From Acidimicrobiaceae bacterium (GTDB lineage: Bacteria > Actinomycetota > Acidimicrobiia > Acidimicrobiales > RAAP-2): a stretch of 64,000 nt of DNA. The notes under the pieces are model-generated. The model was given only the letters and a program-made list of their open reading frames with translations, ran no database searches and had not been told where the DNA came from. This document shows, piece by piece, positions 16,099 through 23,986 of this stretch; position 1 is the stretch's first letter, and the number at the start of each line of letters is the position of its first letter. The DNA is taken from contig PLWZ01000057.1 of assembly GCA_003151235.1 (NCBI GenBank), positions 1 through 64,000 on the forward strand, in the 5' to 3' direction. Position numbers and translations under genes: made by a program.

Positions 16099-16992
16099 TC
16101 AGCCGGCGTCGGCCAGCGTGTGGGCCCTCTTCGCGAGCGACGGGTCGCGCAGGTACTCGCAGACCTCGGTGAATTCGGGCCTCGGGCCCTCCCAGCGCAG
16201 GTCTTCGACGGCGCCCAGCAGGGATCGGTCGACCCGCAGCGTCGCGATGTCCCGGAACAGCATGGCCAGGTCCCGCTGCTCGGCCAGCCGGGTGGCCAGT
16301 CCGGCGGCGCCCCGGACCTTGCGGACCGCCGGGTCCCACTCCTCGGCGTTGTCGGGGATGGCCTCCAAATGGACGTAGTGCGCGAGCACGGTCGACGCCG
16401 ACACCTTCCCCCAGCCCGACAGTCCGGGGAACCCGTCGGCCGAGTCTCCGACGAGGGCGAGCCAGTCCGGGATCGAGGTCGGGGACACCCCGAACTTCTC
16501 GATGACGCCGTCCTCGTCCGCGAGCACGTCGCGACGGCGATCGAGCTGCACGATCCGATCGCCGACGACGCACTGGGCGAGGTCCTTGTCGGGGGTGCAG
16601 ATCACCACCTGGGCCACCTCGGGGTCGTCCGCGGCGACGGCGGCCGCCGAGGCCAGGGCGTCATCGGCCTCGAGCTCGACGCTGGCCCACACCACCACTC
16701 CCATCGCCTCGAGCGACTCCTCCAGGAGGTCGAACTGGGCCCGGAGGACCGGGTCGATGCCCTCACCCGTCTTGTAGCCGGGCCACATCTCGTTTCGGAA
16801 CGACTCGATGACGTGGTCGGTGGCGACGCCGAGGTGGGTCGCGCCCTCGCCGAGGAGCATGAGGACCGAGAGCAGCACCCCGCGCACCGCCCCGACCTCC
16901 TTGCCGTCGTCGGCGGCGTGCGGTGGCGCGCCGAAGAAGTGCCGGAACAGCTCGTAGGTGCCGTCGAGGAGGTGGACCCGGGTGCCTGCCAT
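16099..16992 (-). CDS. 5'-3' exonuclease (PolA N-domain-like)
   Basis: Stand-alone 5' nuclease (297 aa) like the N-terminal domain of DNA polymerase I, without a polymerase part. Metal-binding acidic residues fall in LLDGTYELFRHF, ELEADDALAS, TPDKDLAQCV and GDSADGFPGLSGWG, the last leading into the helix-hairpin-helix. Expected role is flap removal in Okazaki-fragment and repair processing. It is transcribed in the same direction as the FrhB-like gene 50 bases downstream, with no functional link apparent. Confidence 0.92.
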   Translation of the reverse strand: MAGTRVHLLDGTYELFRHFFGAPPHAADDGKEVGAVRGVLLSVLMLLGEGATHLGVATDHVIESFRNEMWPGYKTGEGIDPVLRAQFDLLEESLEAMGVVVWASVELEADDALASAAAVAADDPEVAQVVICTPDKDLAQCVVGDRIVQLDRRRDVLADEDGVIEKFGVSPTSIPDWLALVGDSADGFPGLSGWGKVSASTVLAHYVHLEAIPDNAEEWDPAVRKVRGAAGLATRLAEQRDLAMLFRDIATLRVDRSLLGAVEDLRWEGPRPEFTEVCEYLRDPSLAKRAHTLADAG

Positions 16993-17061
16993 CGCCCTAG
17001 TGTGGCCGCCGGACGGGCCGGTGTCTCAGCCGGCCCGACGAGGTGCGAGAGGAGACGACAG

Positions 17062-17532
17062 ATGCCCAGGTTGGAGGCCGGAGTCAAGGCGCCGGCGTTC
17101 TCGCTTCTTGACCAGGACGAGAAGAAGGTCGCGCTGAAGGACCTGAAAGGGAAGCAGGTTGTCGTGTACTTCTACCCGGCCGACGACACGCCGGGGTGCA
17201 CGAAGGAGGCGTGCCAGTTCAACGAGAACCTGACCACCTTCAACCGCGCCGGCATCGCGGTCCTGGGCATCTCGCCCGACGGCGCAGTGAAGCATCAGAA
17301 ATTCCGCAAGAAGTACGGTCTGAAGTTCCCGCTGCTCTCGGACCCCGAGCACACGACGATGGAGGCCTACGGCGCCTGGGGCGAGAAGACCCTCTACGGA
17401 AGAAAGAGCATGGGCGTGATCCGATCCACGTTCCTCGTCGATGAGAAGGGCGTCATCGTGCGGGCCTGGTACAACGTGCGGGCCGACGGCCACGCGGCCA
17501 AGGTGCTCGAGGAGGCCAAGTCCCAGTATTAG
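17062..17532 (+). CDS. bcp: Thioredoxin-dependent peroxiredoxin Bcp
   Basis: Peroxiredoxin Q/Bcp (156 aa) that reduces hydroperoxides with thioredoxin. The peroxidatic cysteine is Cys46 in DDTPGCTKEACQF and the resolving cysteine is Cys51, the Bcp spacing. A GAGAGGAG Shine-Dalgarno lies 8 bases before ATG 17062. Its stop codon directly abuts the stop codon of the convergent hipA gene (17530-17532 and 17533-17535), with no intergenic base. Confidence 0.96.
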   Translation: MPRLEAGVKAPAFSLLDQDEKKVALKDLKGKQVVVYFYPADDTPGCTKEACQFNENLTTFNRAGIAVLGISPDGAVKHQKFRKKYGLKFPLLSDPEHTTMEAYGAWGEKTLYGRKSMGVIRSTFLVDEKGVIVRAWYNVRADGHAAKVLEEAKSQY

Positions 17533-18822
17533 TCACCTAGGCCGGAAAGCAGTCATGTTTTTTTGAACCCGATCAATATCGCGGCCGGACACCTGTGCCT
17601 CCTCCGCATGAGCAGGCCAGTTGCGAACTCCGATTAGCACCTCGTCAAGCACTTGCTTCGGGGAAGGCACAAGGAACCTGTCAGCAAGTTCCAAAAGATC
17701 GTTGCGACTGATGTCTTCAAATTTCCCGTTCACCGACATTTGGTGGCGTTGGGTCCAGTCACCTCTTGAGTTATATGCATAGTTGACGTCGTACGCAGGA
17801 GCTAGCGACCAGGTTCCGGTTTGATCGCAGCAGAATGACAGGTTCTTCGTGTGATCGTCCCGATTGACCGCTGCCACATTGAAAGCAACTCGCCTAAAAG
17901 CTTGTTCTCGTGCGTCAGGTCCAAGGGCAAGGCGATCAATGACATCAAAGTACTGAGCGTATGAGTGAGTCCCGGCCAGATTGAAGTCAAGGTGATCGAT
18001 GGCGCACAACGATTGGACGTGGACCTTCGAACCATCAGAAGGGCGATCAAACCGTCTCGTCATAAAGTGAGCTCGGTCCCCTTCTTGCTGTATTCGACAC
18101 GGCATCATGGCAATGCCACAACCTTGGGCCATGATCGAGTACGCGTACTCGATTCGCCCGTACCCAGCCGTACTACCAAACTGACCTTCCTCCACTCCAT
18201 CGAGCTTTAGAAGCCAATGCTCAAAACCCTCAGGAGCCTCAAACTGGCCTGACCGAATCTGGCCGCTGGTGGGATTGAAACACACCACCGCCTTTGGGCG
18301 TGCTCCGCCAGCGGAAGTACCAACCTGGATCAGTTCCTGGAGAGCTCTGAGAGTCTCTTCGTCACCCGTGAACTCCCCTCGCATGGCTTTGCGAGCAGCA
18401 ACCACGAGGTCCGCCAGTTGGACGGCGGTTGTCTTATGTCCTTGATCTTCGGCGGGTGGAGCATATTCAAGTGCCCCCATGGCGCGGTCGGACGCGTATG
18501 CGAGTCGATCGAGCGATGTGATCTCAGTTTCTGGGATGCCTTCATCAGCGAGTTTCGCCGTGACCAATGCGTTGCCAAATCGATCGGGCAACGAGTCGGC
18601 CAGCATGGCCGGTAGGCGGTAGAAGGTCCGTTCGGGCAGATCAGGGAATTGGTAAGGCGAGCGACGCGTTGGCATCCGAAGAGGAGAGAGTTCGACTCCG
18701 CGCTTGATCCACGAGTCCTGGTACTCGAAGACGTAGTACCCCGTGGTGGGGTCAAGACTCACGGCTCCCACACTGACGTCCCAGACGAGTACCTCGATGA
18801 CCGGGACCTGGTAGTAGGGCAC
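17533..18822 (-). CDS. hipA: HipA-family serine/threonine kinase toxin
   Basis: Full-length HipA-like kinase (429 aa; E. coli HipA is 440). The P-loop-like GTSAGGARPKA is at about 169-179, where Ser170 aligns with the autophosphorylated Ser150 of E. coli; Lys206 is the likely ATP lysine. The catalytic loop is DDHTKN (Asp322) and the metal site LAPAYDV (Asp345). All key residues are intact, so an active toxin is expected; E. coli HipA phosphorylates glutamyl-tRNA synthetase. GTG 18822 overlaps the hipB stop by one base. Codon use is clearly less GC-rich than the neighbours, which suggests horizontal transfer. Confidence 0.93.
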   Translation of the reverse strand: MPYYQVPVIEVLVWDVSVGAVSLDPTTGYYVFEYQDSWIKRGVELSPLRMPTRRSPYQFPDLPERTFYRLPAMLADSLPDRFGNALVTAKLADEGIPETEITSLDRLAYASDRAMGALEYAPPAEDQGHKTTAVQLADLVVAARKAMRGEFTGDEETLRALQELIQVGTSAGGARPKAVVCFNPTSGQIRSGQFEAPEGFEHWLLKLDGVEEGQFGSTAGYGRIEYAYSIMAQGCGIAMMPCRIQQEGDRAHFMTRRFDRPSDGSKVHVQSLCAIDHLDFNLAGTHSYAQYFDVIDRLALGPDAREQAFRRVAFNVAAVNRDDHTKNLSFCCDQTGTWSLAPAYDVNYAYNSRGDWTQRHQMSVNGKFEDISRNDLLELADRFLVPSPKQVLDEVLIGVRNWPAHAEEAQVSGRDIDRVQKNMTAFRPR

Positions 18823-19154
18823 TAGATGCGCTGTTTGCGGACTCGGCGACGCCCGTGTCCGGTTCGTTGCTGTTCACGCAGCAGCTGAAGCGGACTTACT
18901 GCGGGACTCGGTGGTGGCGTGAGCGACGCAAGCCAGTCCTCGCAACCCAGGGCCCGGACAACCTTGACCAGCGAGGCCAGATTCGCACCTGAACCGGTTT
19001 CGAGGTGTTTGAGGGCCCCTCCAGAGATTCCGGCCAGACGAGCCAAGTCCTCTTGGGTCATTTCTGCCTGAATCCGTCTGAGGCGAATGCTGGCTCCCAG
19101 TTCCATAAGCCACTCCGAGGTGGTACGGTGCCGTCGGTTAGAGGACATATTCAT
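18822..19154 (-). CDS. hipB: HipB-like XRE-family antitoxin
   Basis: Helix-turn-helix antitoxin (110 aa). The XRE HTH covers about residues 22-75 (RLRRIQAEMTQEDLARLAG and GALKHLETG), followed by a C-terminal tail rich in basic residues that may contact HipA or DNA. ATG 19154 is used; a second ATG follows two codons later. First gene of the hipBA operon and expected to repress it through the palindromes at 19188-19292. Confidence 0.92.
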   Translation of the reverse strand: MNMSSNRRHRTTSEWLMELGASIRLRRIQAEMTQEDLARLAGISGGALKHLETGSGANLASLVKVVRALGCEDWLASLTPPPSPAVSPLQLLREQQRTGHGRRRVRKQRI

Positions 19155-19187
19155 GATGTTTAACCCCGCTAGACGGTCTTAACAGCT

Positions 19188-19204
19188 CTAATAGTATCTA
19201 TTAG
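19188..19204. promoter_or_regulatory. Palindrome 1 in hipBA promoter
   Basis: CTAATAG, TAT spacer, CTATTAG: a perfect 7-bp inverted repeat 34-50 bases upstream of the hipB start. It overlaps a -10-like TACTAT on the minus strand. Likely HipB operator; HipB proteins bind such palindromes as dimers. Confidence 0.65.
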
Positions 19205-19240
19205 TGGCGAATCCCGCACTACGTTGAAGTAGAAAACCTC

Positions 19241-19267
19241 ATAATAGTGACTCTTAAGACCTATTAT
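19241..19267. promoter_or_regulatory. Palindrome 2 in hipBA promoter
   Basis: ATAATAG at 19241-19247 and CTATTAT at 19261-19267, a perfect 7-bp inverted repeat with a 13-base spacer. The half-sites share the core AATAG/CTATT with palindrome 1, which supports recognition by one protein. Confidence 0.6.
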
Positions 19268-19276
19268 CTGGGTAAA

Positions 19277-19292
19277 AGACATATTTATGTCT
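19277..19292. promoter_or_regulatory. Palindrome 3 upstream of hipBA
   Basis: AGACATA, TT, TATGTCT: a perfect 16-base palindrome 123-138 bases upstream of hipB. Its half-site differs from palindromes 1 and 2, so it may serve another regulator or mark the island edge; the sequence returns to high GC just after it. Confidence 0.5.
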
Positions 19293-19477
19293 ATCCCGGA
19301 CCGCCGCCCATCACGGACTTCATGGTGAACGGTCGTTCGCCGACGCTATGGGGGCAGCTGACAAGTCTGCCGAACCGGCTCTCGCTGGACAGTGGTTGGG
19401 GCAACGCGAGAACCATGGGCTGAGGGCCCTCTCAAGCTGACCTCCGCAGATTCGGGCGATCGTCGACGCATGTCCCT
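19293..19477. other. Non-coding stretch between hipBA promoter and Fpg-like gene
   Basis: No supported gene. The sequence is GC-rich again, so the right edge of the hipBA island lies near 19295. No repeat or attachment site matching the left edge at 17533 is seen. Confidence 0.4.
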
Positions 19478-20254
19478 TCACGTCTGGTGCGCTGGACACC
19501 AGAACGTCGTTCGTCCCCCGACCAGCGACCTCGTCAGCGGGTACCCGTCCTTGGGGCATAGACCTCCGGGCACCCGGGCCGCCATGAGGTCCCCGGCATG
19601 GGAGCCACCCCGATTGAGCAGCATCGAGGTCGTACTGCGGATCTGGCGCTGCAGGCGCCTGAGCTCGCCATCGTCCAACGAGGCGGCGGGCCGCTCGGGC
19701 GAGAGGGCCGCTCGCCACAGCACCTCGTCGGCGATCAGATTGCCAACCCCGGCGAGGCGGGACTGATCGAGGAGCCGCGCCTTGAGGGCGATCCTCCTGG
19801 ATCGCCCGAGGAGCGCCGAGCGCAGCTCGGCCAGCGTCACCGACGCGGAGTCGGGACCGAGCGCCCCCTCGTCCGGGTCGATCGAGACACGACCCAGGCG
19901 TCTCGGGTCGTGCAGTTCGACAGCGCCTCCGTCAGTCATCGCAAGTGCGAACCTGAGCCAGCGCGGCTGAAGTACGGCCGGCGAGTACAGGAGCCGCTCG
20001 AGCGCGGGCCGGCCGTCGATGACGAGTCGACCCGTCATTCCGAAGTGCATGCCGAGCGTCGCCGAGTCCGTGTCGAGGAGCAGTAGCTTTCCGCGCCGCC
20101 TGGCCGCGGCGAAGGTGGCCCCCTCCAACGAGACGAAGCGCCCGGGATCCGTCGCGCAAGCGTGGAGGTCGTGAAGCTGGACCGACGCGACCTGGCGTCC
20201 TACGAGCCGCTCAGCCAGACGCCGGGAGAGCTCGACCTCCACCAGCTCGGGCAC
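19478..20254 (-). CDS. Fpg/Nei-family DNA glycosylase with altered zinc finger
   Basis: Base-excision-repair glycosylase/AP lyase of the Fpg/Nei family (258 aa). The catalytic Pro2 and Glu3 are present (MPELVEVE; canonical is MPELPEVE), as are Lys56 in RRGKLLLL, HFGMTGRL and the H2TH segment LAGVGNLIADEVLWRA. The terminal finger keeps the canonical x2-x16-x2 spacing but its ligands read Cys233, Asp236, Cys253, His256 instead of four cysteines. GTG 20254 is supported by TACCGT 6 bases upstream. The lesion specificity cannot be told. Confidence 0.88.
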   Translation of the reverse strand: MPELVEVELSRRLAERLVGRQVASVQLHDLHACATDPGRFVSLEGATFAAARRRGKLLLLDTDSATLGMHFGMTGRLVIDGRPALERLLYSPAVLQPRWLRFALAMTDGGAVELHDPRRLGRVSIDPDEGALGPDSASVTLAELRSALLGRSRRIALKARLLDQSRLAGVGNLIADEVLWRAALSPERPAASLDDGELRRLQRQIRSTTSMLLNRGGSHAGDLMAARVPGGLCPKDGYPLTRSLVGGRTTFWCPAHQT

Positions 20255-20260
20255 GAAGAG

Positions 20261-20266
20261 ACGGTA
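20261..20266 (-). promoter_or_regulatory. -10-like TACCGT, leaderless spacing
   Basis: On the minus strand TACCGT ends 6 bases before the GTG of the Fpg-like gene, inside the 24-base gap after the MFS transporter gene. It implies the glycosylase can be transcribed separately from the transporter. Confidence 0.5.
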
Positions 20267-20278
20267 CCGGTCCTCGAA

Positions 20279-21775
20279 CTAGCTGGCCCGGGCGGGCTCC
20301 GCTTCGGCTGCCAACGTCTCGGTGTGGACGTTGGCCCGCCGCCGGTGTTTCAACCGCAGGGATGAGAGGGTGGCCGCGATGGCCATGAAACCCATCGCCG
20401 CATAGAACGCCGAGTGCAGCCCGCTGTTGAACACTGCGGTGAGGTGGCGGGGTAGCGACGTGGTGCCAACGAAAATCTGGAACGCCAGCTTTTTGGAGAT
20501 CGAACGCGCGGCCACGAGGATCGCCACCGCGAACGAGAAGACCATCCCGACGTTGGAGAAGGTGCGAAGCAGACCGTTGGCCGTGCCAAACGCGTTGCCG
20601 GGGACGATGGACATGACGGCCGTGGTGTTGGCCGGGAAGAACCCAGCGGAACCGATGCCGCTTACCGTCGACGCGACGATGACGAGCTCGTACGGGGTCT
20701 TCACGCCGAGTTGCGCGTAAATCGCGAGCGACACGATCTGGACCATCAGCCCGACCGTGGCCGGCCACACCGGCCCGATCCGATCGGCCAGCCGGCCGCC
20801 ATACGGGGCGAAGGCGCCGCCGATCAAATAGCCGGGAACGAGCAGGAGTGACGCGTGGAGAGGGGTCAGGCCACGAACCCCCTGCAGGTACATGATCACG
20901 AGGAACAGCACCGCGAAGTTTCCAACGGATTGGAACGTCGCTGCCAGAAGCGTCGACGGCATGGTCGGGATCCGGAACAACGACAGATTCACCATCGGCT
21001 CGCTCACGTACCGCTCGATGAAGGCGAAGATGATCACGAACCCGATCCCGATGGCCAGCGCGGCCTGGACCTCACCGCTGAACGAGACGGTGGCCAGCTT
21101 CACCATCGCCCACAGGATGAAGAAGAGGCCGATGCCGAGGGTGATCATTCCGGCCCAGTCGATCCGCTGGCGCTCGCGGTGCCCGCGGTCGTGCAGGTAC
21201 GGGATCGCGACGGCCAGCGCGCCGATGCCGGTCGGCACGTTGATCCAGAAGATCCAGCGCCACGACACGAACGTGATGATGACGCCGCCGAGCAGGATGC
21301 CCAGAATTGAGCCGACGTTCCATCCGACCGCCTGGAACCCGAACGCGCGGCCGCGCCGCTCGGCGGGGAAGTTGTCCGCAAGTACGGCTCCACTGTTGGC
21401 GGTGATGAACGCACCGCCGAGGCCCTGGAGGACCCGAAAGCCGATGATCATGGCCCCGTTGCTGGCCACGGCACACAGGGCCGAGCCGATGATGAAGACG
21501 AGGAAACCGGCCTCGTACATGCGCACCCGGCCGAACATGTCACCCAGTCGGCCAACCTGGGTGGCGGTGAGCGTGATCACCAGCAGGTAGCCGACGATCA
21601 CCCAGATGACCCCCGACAATGCGATGTGCAGGGAGCGTTCCATCGACGGCAGGGCCAAGACCACGATCGTTGTGTCGACGGCGGCCATCACCACCCCGAT
21701 GACCACGATCGCCAGCACGAGAGCGGGCTTGGTCCGGGTTGCGACCGCGTCGGGCTGGTCCAGAACTTCGGTCAC
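20279..21775 (-). CDS. MFS drug-efflux transporter, DHA2 (14-helix) family
   Basis: 498 aa membrane protein with about 14 hydrophobic helices. The DHA2 hallmarks are the early VDTTIVVLALPSM segment in helix 1, motif A GRLGDMFGRVRM between helices 2 and 3, and GWNVGSILG with GGVI in helix 5. Such proton-driven exporters act on lipophilic drugs, dyes or lipids; the substrate is not predictable. GTG 21775 opens the protein. No regulator is adjacent. Confidence 0.92.
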   Translation of the reverse strand: MTEVLDQPDAVATRTKPALVLAIVVIGVVMAAVDTTIVVLALPSMERSLHIALSGVIWVIVGYLLVITLTATQVGRLGDMFGRVRMYEAGFLVFIIGSALCAVASNGAMIIGFRVLQGLGGAFITANSGAVLADNFPAERRGRAFGFQAVGWNVGSILGILLGGVIITFVSWRWIFWINVPTGIGALAVAIPYLHDRGHRERQRIDWAGMITLGIGLFFILWAMVKLATVSFSGEVQAALAIGIGFVIIFAFIERYVSEPMVNLSLFRIPTMPSTLLAATFQSVGNFAVLFLVIMYLQGVRGLTPLHASLLLVPGYLIGGAFAPYGGRLADRIGPVWPATVGLMVQIVSLAIYAQLGVKTPYELVIVASTVSGIGSAGFFPANTTAVMSIVPGNAFGTANGLLRTFSNVGMVFSFAVAILVAARSISKKLAFQIFVGTTSLPRHLTAVFNSGLHSAFYAAMGFMAIAATLSSLRLKHRRRANVHTETLAAEAEPARAS

Positions 21776-21942
21776 TCCCTTAGCTTGCCGTGTCCGGCGG
21801 TCGGAGCGGCAATCGGTGGTGGGTCAACTTCATTTGTGACAGCCATCCAGGCTCTATCTCAACATCAACCGTCGGTCCCTCGGTAGGAGGGGGCGTGAAA
21901 CTGCTCTCCGGAACTTCCGACGTAAAGCTCAATGTACGCGGA

Positions 21943-21967
21943 GGGTTGAAAATGACCCACTACCCAG
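21943..21967. repeat. IS-end-like motif at the end of the DUF3291 gene
   Basis: A 25-base motif (GGGTTGAAAATGACCCAC then TACCCAG) that resembles the internal terminal repeats of IS21-type elements as recalled; a near copy is at 1527-1550. No transposase gene is near, so at most this is a remnant. The DUF3291 stop codon falls inside it. Confidence 0.3.
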
Positions 21968-22469
21968 AGCCACTCTGGGCGACCCGGCAGTTGCTGGGCC
22001 GCCCGTCGGTGGCGGGCGGCCCGAACGAGTGGCGGAAGGTAAAGGCGGCCGGCGTCGGGCCGCGGTCGCGAAGAAGAACCAGACGCTCCTCGGCCTCCTC
22101 GATCGACGGGCGGTGGCCGGCCGGGACCCACCACAGGCAGGTCGTGGCCTCGGCGACGGTCTGGAACCAGGCTCGCCGACTACGCAGCACGGCACGGTGG
22201 AGGTCGCCGTAGACAAACGCGGCGAGCTGTTCGATCGACTCCCACACGCTCATGTTGACGAGCACACCGTGACTGTCGCCCTGGTCCCACTCGAAGGCGA
22301 CGATCGCGGTGGCGTTGCCTTCCTCGGTCTGCAACCGCCACACAAAACCGGGCGCCGCGTCGGCGGCCGCGTTCACCGGATCGAGCTGCGCGAAGAACCC
22401 GGCCAGCTGTTCTGAATCGGCCGGAGATGCCAGCCGACCGATGTTGACCTGGGCGATGTGGTGGTCCAC
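21960..22469 (-). CDS. DUF3291 domain protein
   Basis: 169 aa protein of the DUF3291 family (dimeric alpha/beta-barrel-like, monooxygenase-type fold), function unknown. The family pattern HIAQVNIGRL, then DPVNAAADAAPGFVWRLQ and NMSVWESIEQLAAFVY, is clear. GTG 22469 is chosen because TACGCT lies 6 bases upstream and it places HIAQ at the very start; ATG 22502 is the longer alternative. The last ~10 residues (NCRVAQSGSG) run into an IS-end-like motif and may be a fused or replaced tail. Confidence 0.82.
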   Translation of the reverse strand: MDHHIAQVNIGRLASPADSEQLAGFFAQLDPVNAAADAAPGFVWRLQTEEGNATAIVAFEWDQGDSHGVLVNMSVWESIEQLAAFVYGDLHRAVLRSRRAWFQTVAEATTCLWWVPAGHRPSIEEAEERLVLLRDRGPTPAAFTFRHSFGPPATDGRPSNCRVAQSGSG

Positions 22470-22475
22470 GGGCGA

Positions 22476-22481
22476 AGCGTA
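22476..22481 (-). promoter_or_regulatory. -10-like TACGCT, leaderless spacing
   Basis: On the minus strand TACGCT ends 6 bases before GTG 22469. It decides the start of the DUF3291 gene. Confidence 0.5.
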
Positions 22482-22528
22482 ACGATCGGTGCGGACGTCC
22501 ATGCGCCTGGGTCGGCCGGTGCCCCTGG

Positions 22529-22567
22529 TACCCTGGCTGGGAGTGCTCCGATCCAGTCTTCGATCGG
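22529..22567 (+). promoter_or_regulatory. Candidate promoter and hairpin in helicase leader
   Basis: TACCCT at 22529-22534 could be a -10, which would give a leader of about 130 bases before the DEAD-box helicase. CCGATC at 22548-22553 pairs with GATCGG at 22562-22567 near the expected RNA 5' end. Long structured leaders are common for cold-responsive helicase genes; this is inference. Confidence 0.3.
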
Positions 22568-22672
22568 AACTGGCGCACCCGCGATCTGCGGTTCCATTGC
22601 ACTCGACCCCCGCGCCGTAGAGACCACGGGCCTTCCGAGGGCCCGCATGACGAGAAGTAGAGAAAGCGGAGC

Positions 22673-23953
22673 ATGACCCTCGAAAGCCTCCTGCCCGACG
22701 CGAGCAGTGGAGGTGCGAGTCCAGACACGGACTCGGACTACGACCGATACGAAACGGCCCGGACCTTCGACTCGCTAGGCGTGAACGTCGACCTGGTGAA
22801 GGCGCTCGCCGACCAGGGGATCACCAGCGCATTTCCGATTCAAGCCCTGACGGTTGCCGACGGCCTGCTCGGCCGGGATGTCTGCGGCAAGGCCAAGACC
22901 GGGTCGGGCAAGACCCTGGCGTTCGGCCTTCCCCTTCTCCAGCGCACCATCGCGGCGCGCGGCGAGGCCCCGCTCGCTCCGGGCGGCCCCGCCCGGCCCC
23001 ACGCACTGGTGCTCTTGCCGACGAGGGAGCTGGCGCTCCAGGTTCACGACGTGCTCGAGACCCTCGCCTCGGCGGTCGGCCTGCGGGTCGCCGCCGTCTA
23101 CGGCGGCGCCGACATCGAGCGCCAGGTGGCCCTCTTGCGCAAGGGGGTCGAGGTCATCATCGCGACGCCCGGACGGCTCATCGACCTCGGCGATCGTGGC
23201 GAGCTGACCGTGGCCGACGTCGAGGTACTCGTGCTCGACGAAGCCGACCGGATGGCCGACATGGGCTTTATGCCCCAGGTCGAGTGGGTGCTCCGCCGCT
23301 TGGAGCGGCCCCACCAGACCCTCCTGTTCTCGGCAACGCTCGATGGCGCCGTTGACCGGCTGGTCACGCGGTACATGAACGACCCGGTGTACCACGAGGT
23401 CGCTTCGAGCACCCAGACCGTGGCAGCGATGCATCACCGCTTCCTCCAGGTCCACCAGATGGACAAGGTGAAGGTCGCCGCTGCGATCTGCAAGGCCTAC
23501 GACAAGACGCTGTGCTTCGTTCGCACCAAGCGGGGGGCCGACCGCCTGGTCGAGCAATTGGAGCGCGAGGGCATCCGCAGCGCAGCGATCCATGGCGACC
23601 TCCGCCAGGCCAACCGCGAGCGCGCGCTGAAGGACTTCACCACCGGCAAGCTCCGGGTGCTGGTCGCGACCGATGTGGCCGCGCGGGGGTTGCACATCGA
23701 CGCGGTCGACATCGTGCTCCACTACGACCCGCCCGAGGACCACAAGGCGTACCTGCACCGTTCCGGCCGCACCGCCCGGGCCGGCGAGACCGGTGTCGCC
23801 GTCACGCTGCTCTTGTGGAACCAGCTGGTGGAGGCCGAGGTCATCCAGCGCCGCCTGGGCCTGCGCATCCCGCTCGTCGAGATGTTCTCGAACGATCCAC
23901 GGCTGGCCGACCTCGCGGCCTGGGAGCCGGCCCCGCACGAGAGCGTCCTCTGA
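22673..23953 (+). CDS. DEAD-box RNA helicase
   Basis: ATP-dependent RNA helicase (426 aa). Motifs in order: Q motif FPIQALTV, AKTGSGKT (motif I, 74-81), PTRELA (Ia), TPGRL (Ib), DEAD (II), SAT (III), ATDVAARGLHIDAVD (V) and HRSGRTARAGETG (VI). It lacks the long C-terminal RNA-binding tail of DeaD, so it is a minimal RhlE/DbpA-like core with roles in ribosome assembly or RNA decay. A GCGGAG Shine-Dalgarno precedes ATG 22673. Confidence 0.93.
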   Translation: MTLESLLPDASSGGASPDTDSDYDRYETARTFDSLGVNVDLVKALADQGITSAFPIQALTVADGLLGRDVCGKAKTGSGKTLAFGLPLLQRTIAARGEAPLAPGGPARPHALVLLPTRELALQVHDVLETLASAVGLRVAAVYGGADIERQVALLRKGVEVIIATPGRLIDLGDRGELTVADVEVLVLDEADRMADMGFMPQVEWVLRRLERPHQTLLFSATLDGAVDRLVTRYMNDPVYHEVASSTQTVAAMHHRFLQVHQMDKVKVAAAICKAYDKTLCFVRTKRGADRLVEQLEREGIRSAAIHGDLRQANRERALKDFTTGKLRVLVATDVAARGLHIDAVDIVLHYDPPEDHKAYLHRSGRTARAGETGVAVTLLLWNQLVEAEVIQRRLGLRIPLVEMFSNDPRLADLAAWEPAPHESVL

Positions 23954-23986
23954 GCCTGCCCGCTCACGCATGACCGCCGGTTCCAA

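Noticed and set aside
19320-19718. 132-codon minus-strand frame near the Fpg-like gene
   Set aside because: It overlaps the Fpg-like gene in another frame and its composition is that of an antisense or shifted GC-rich frame.
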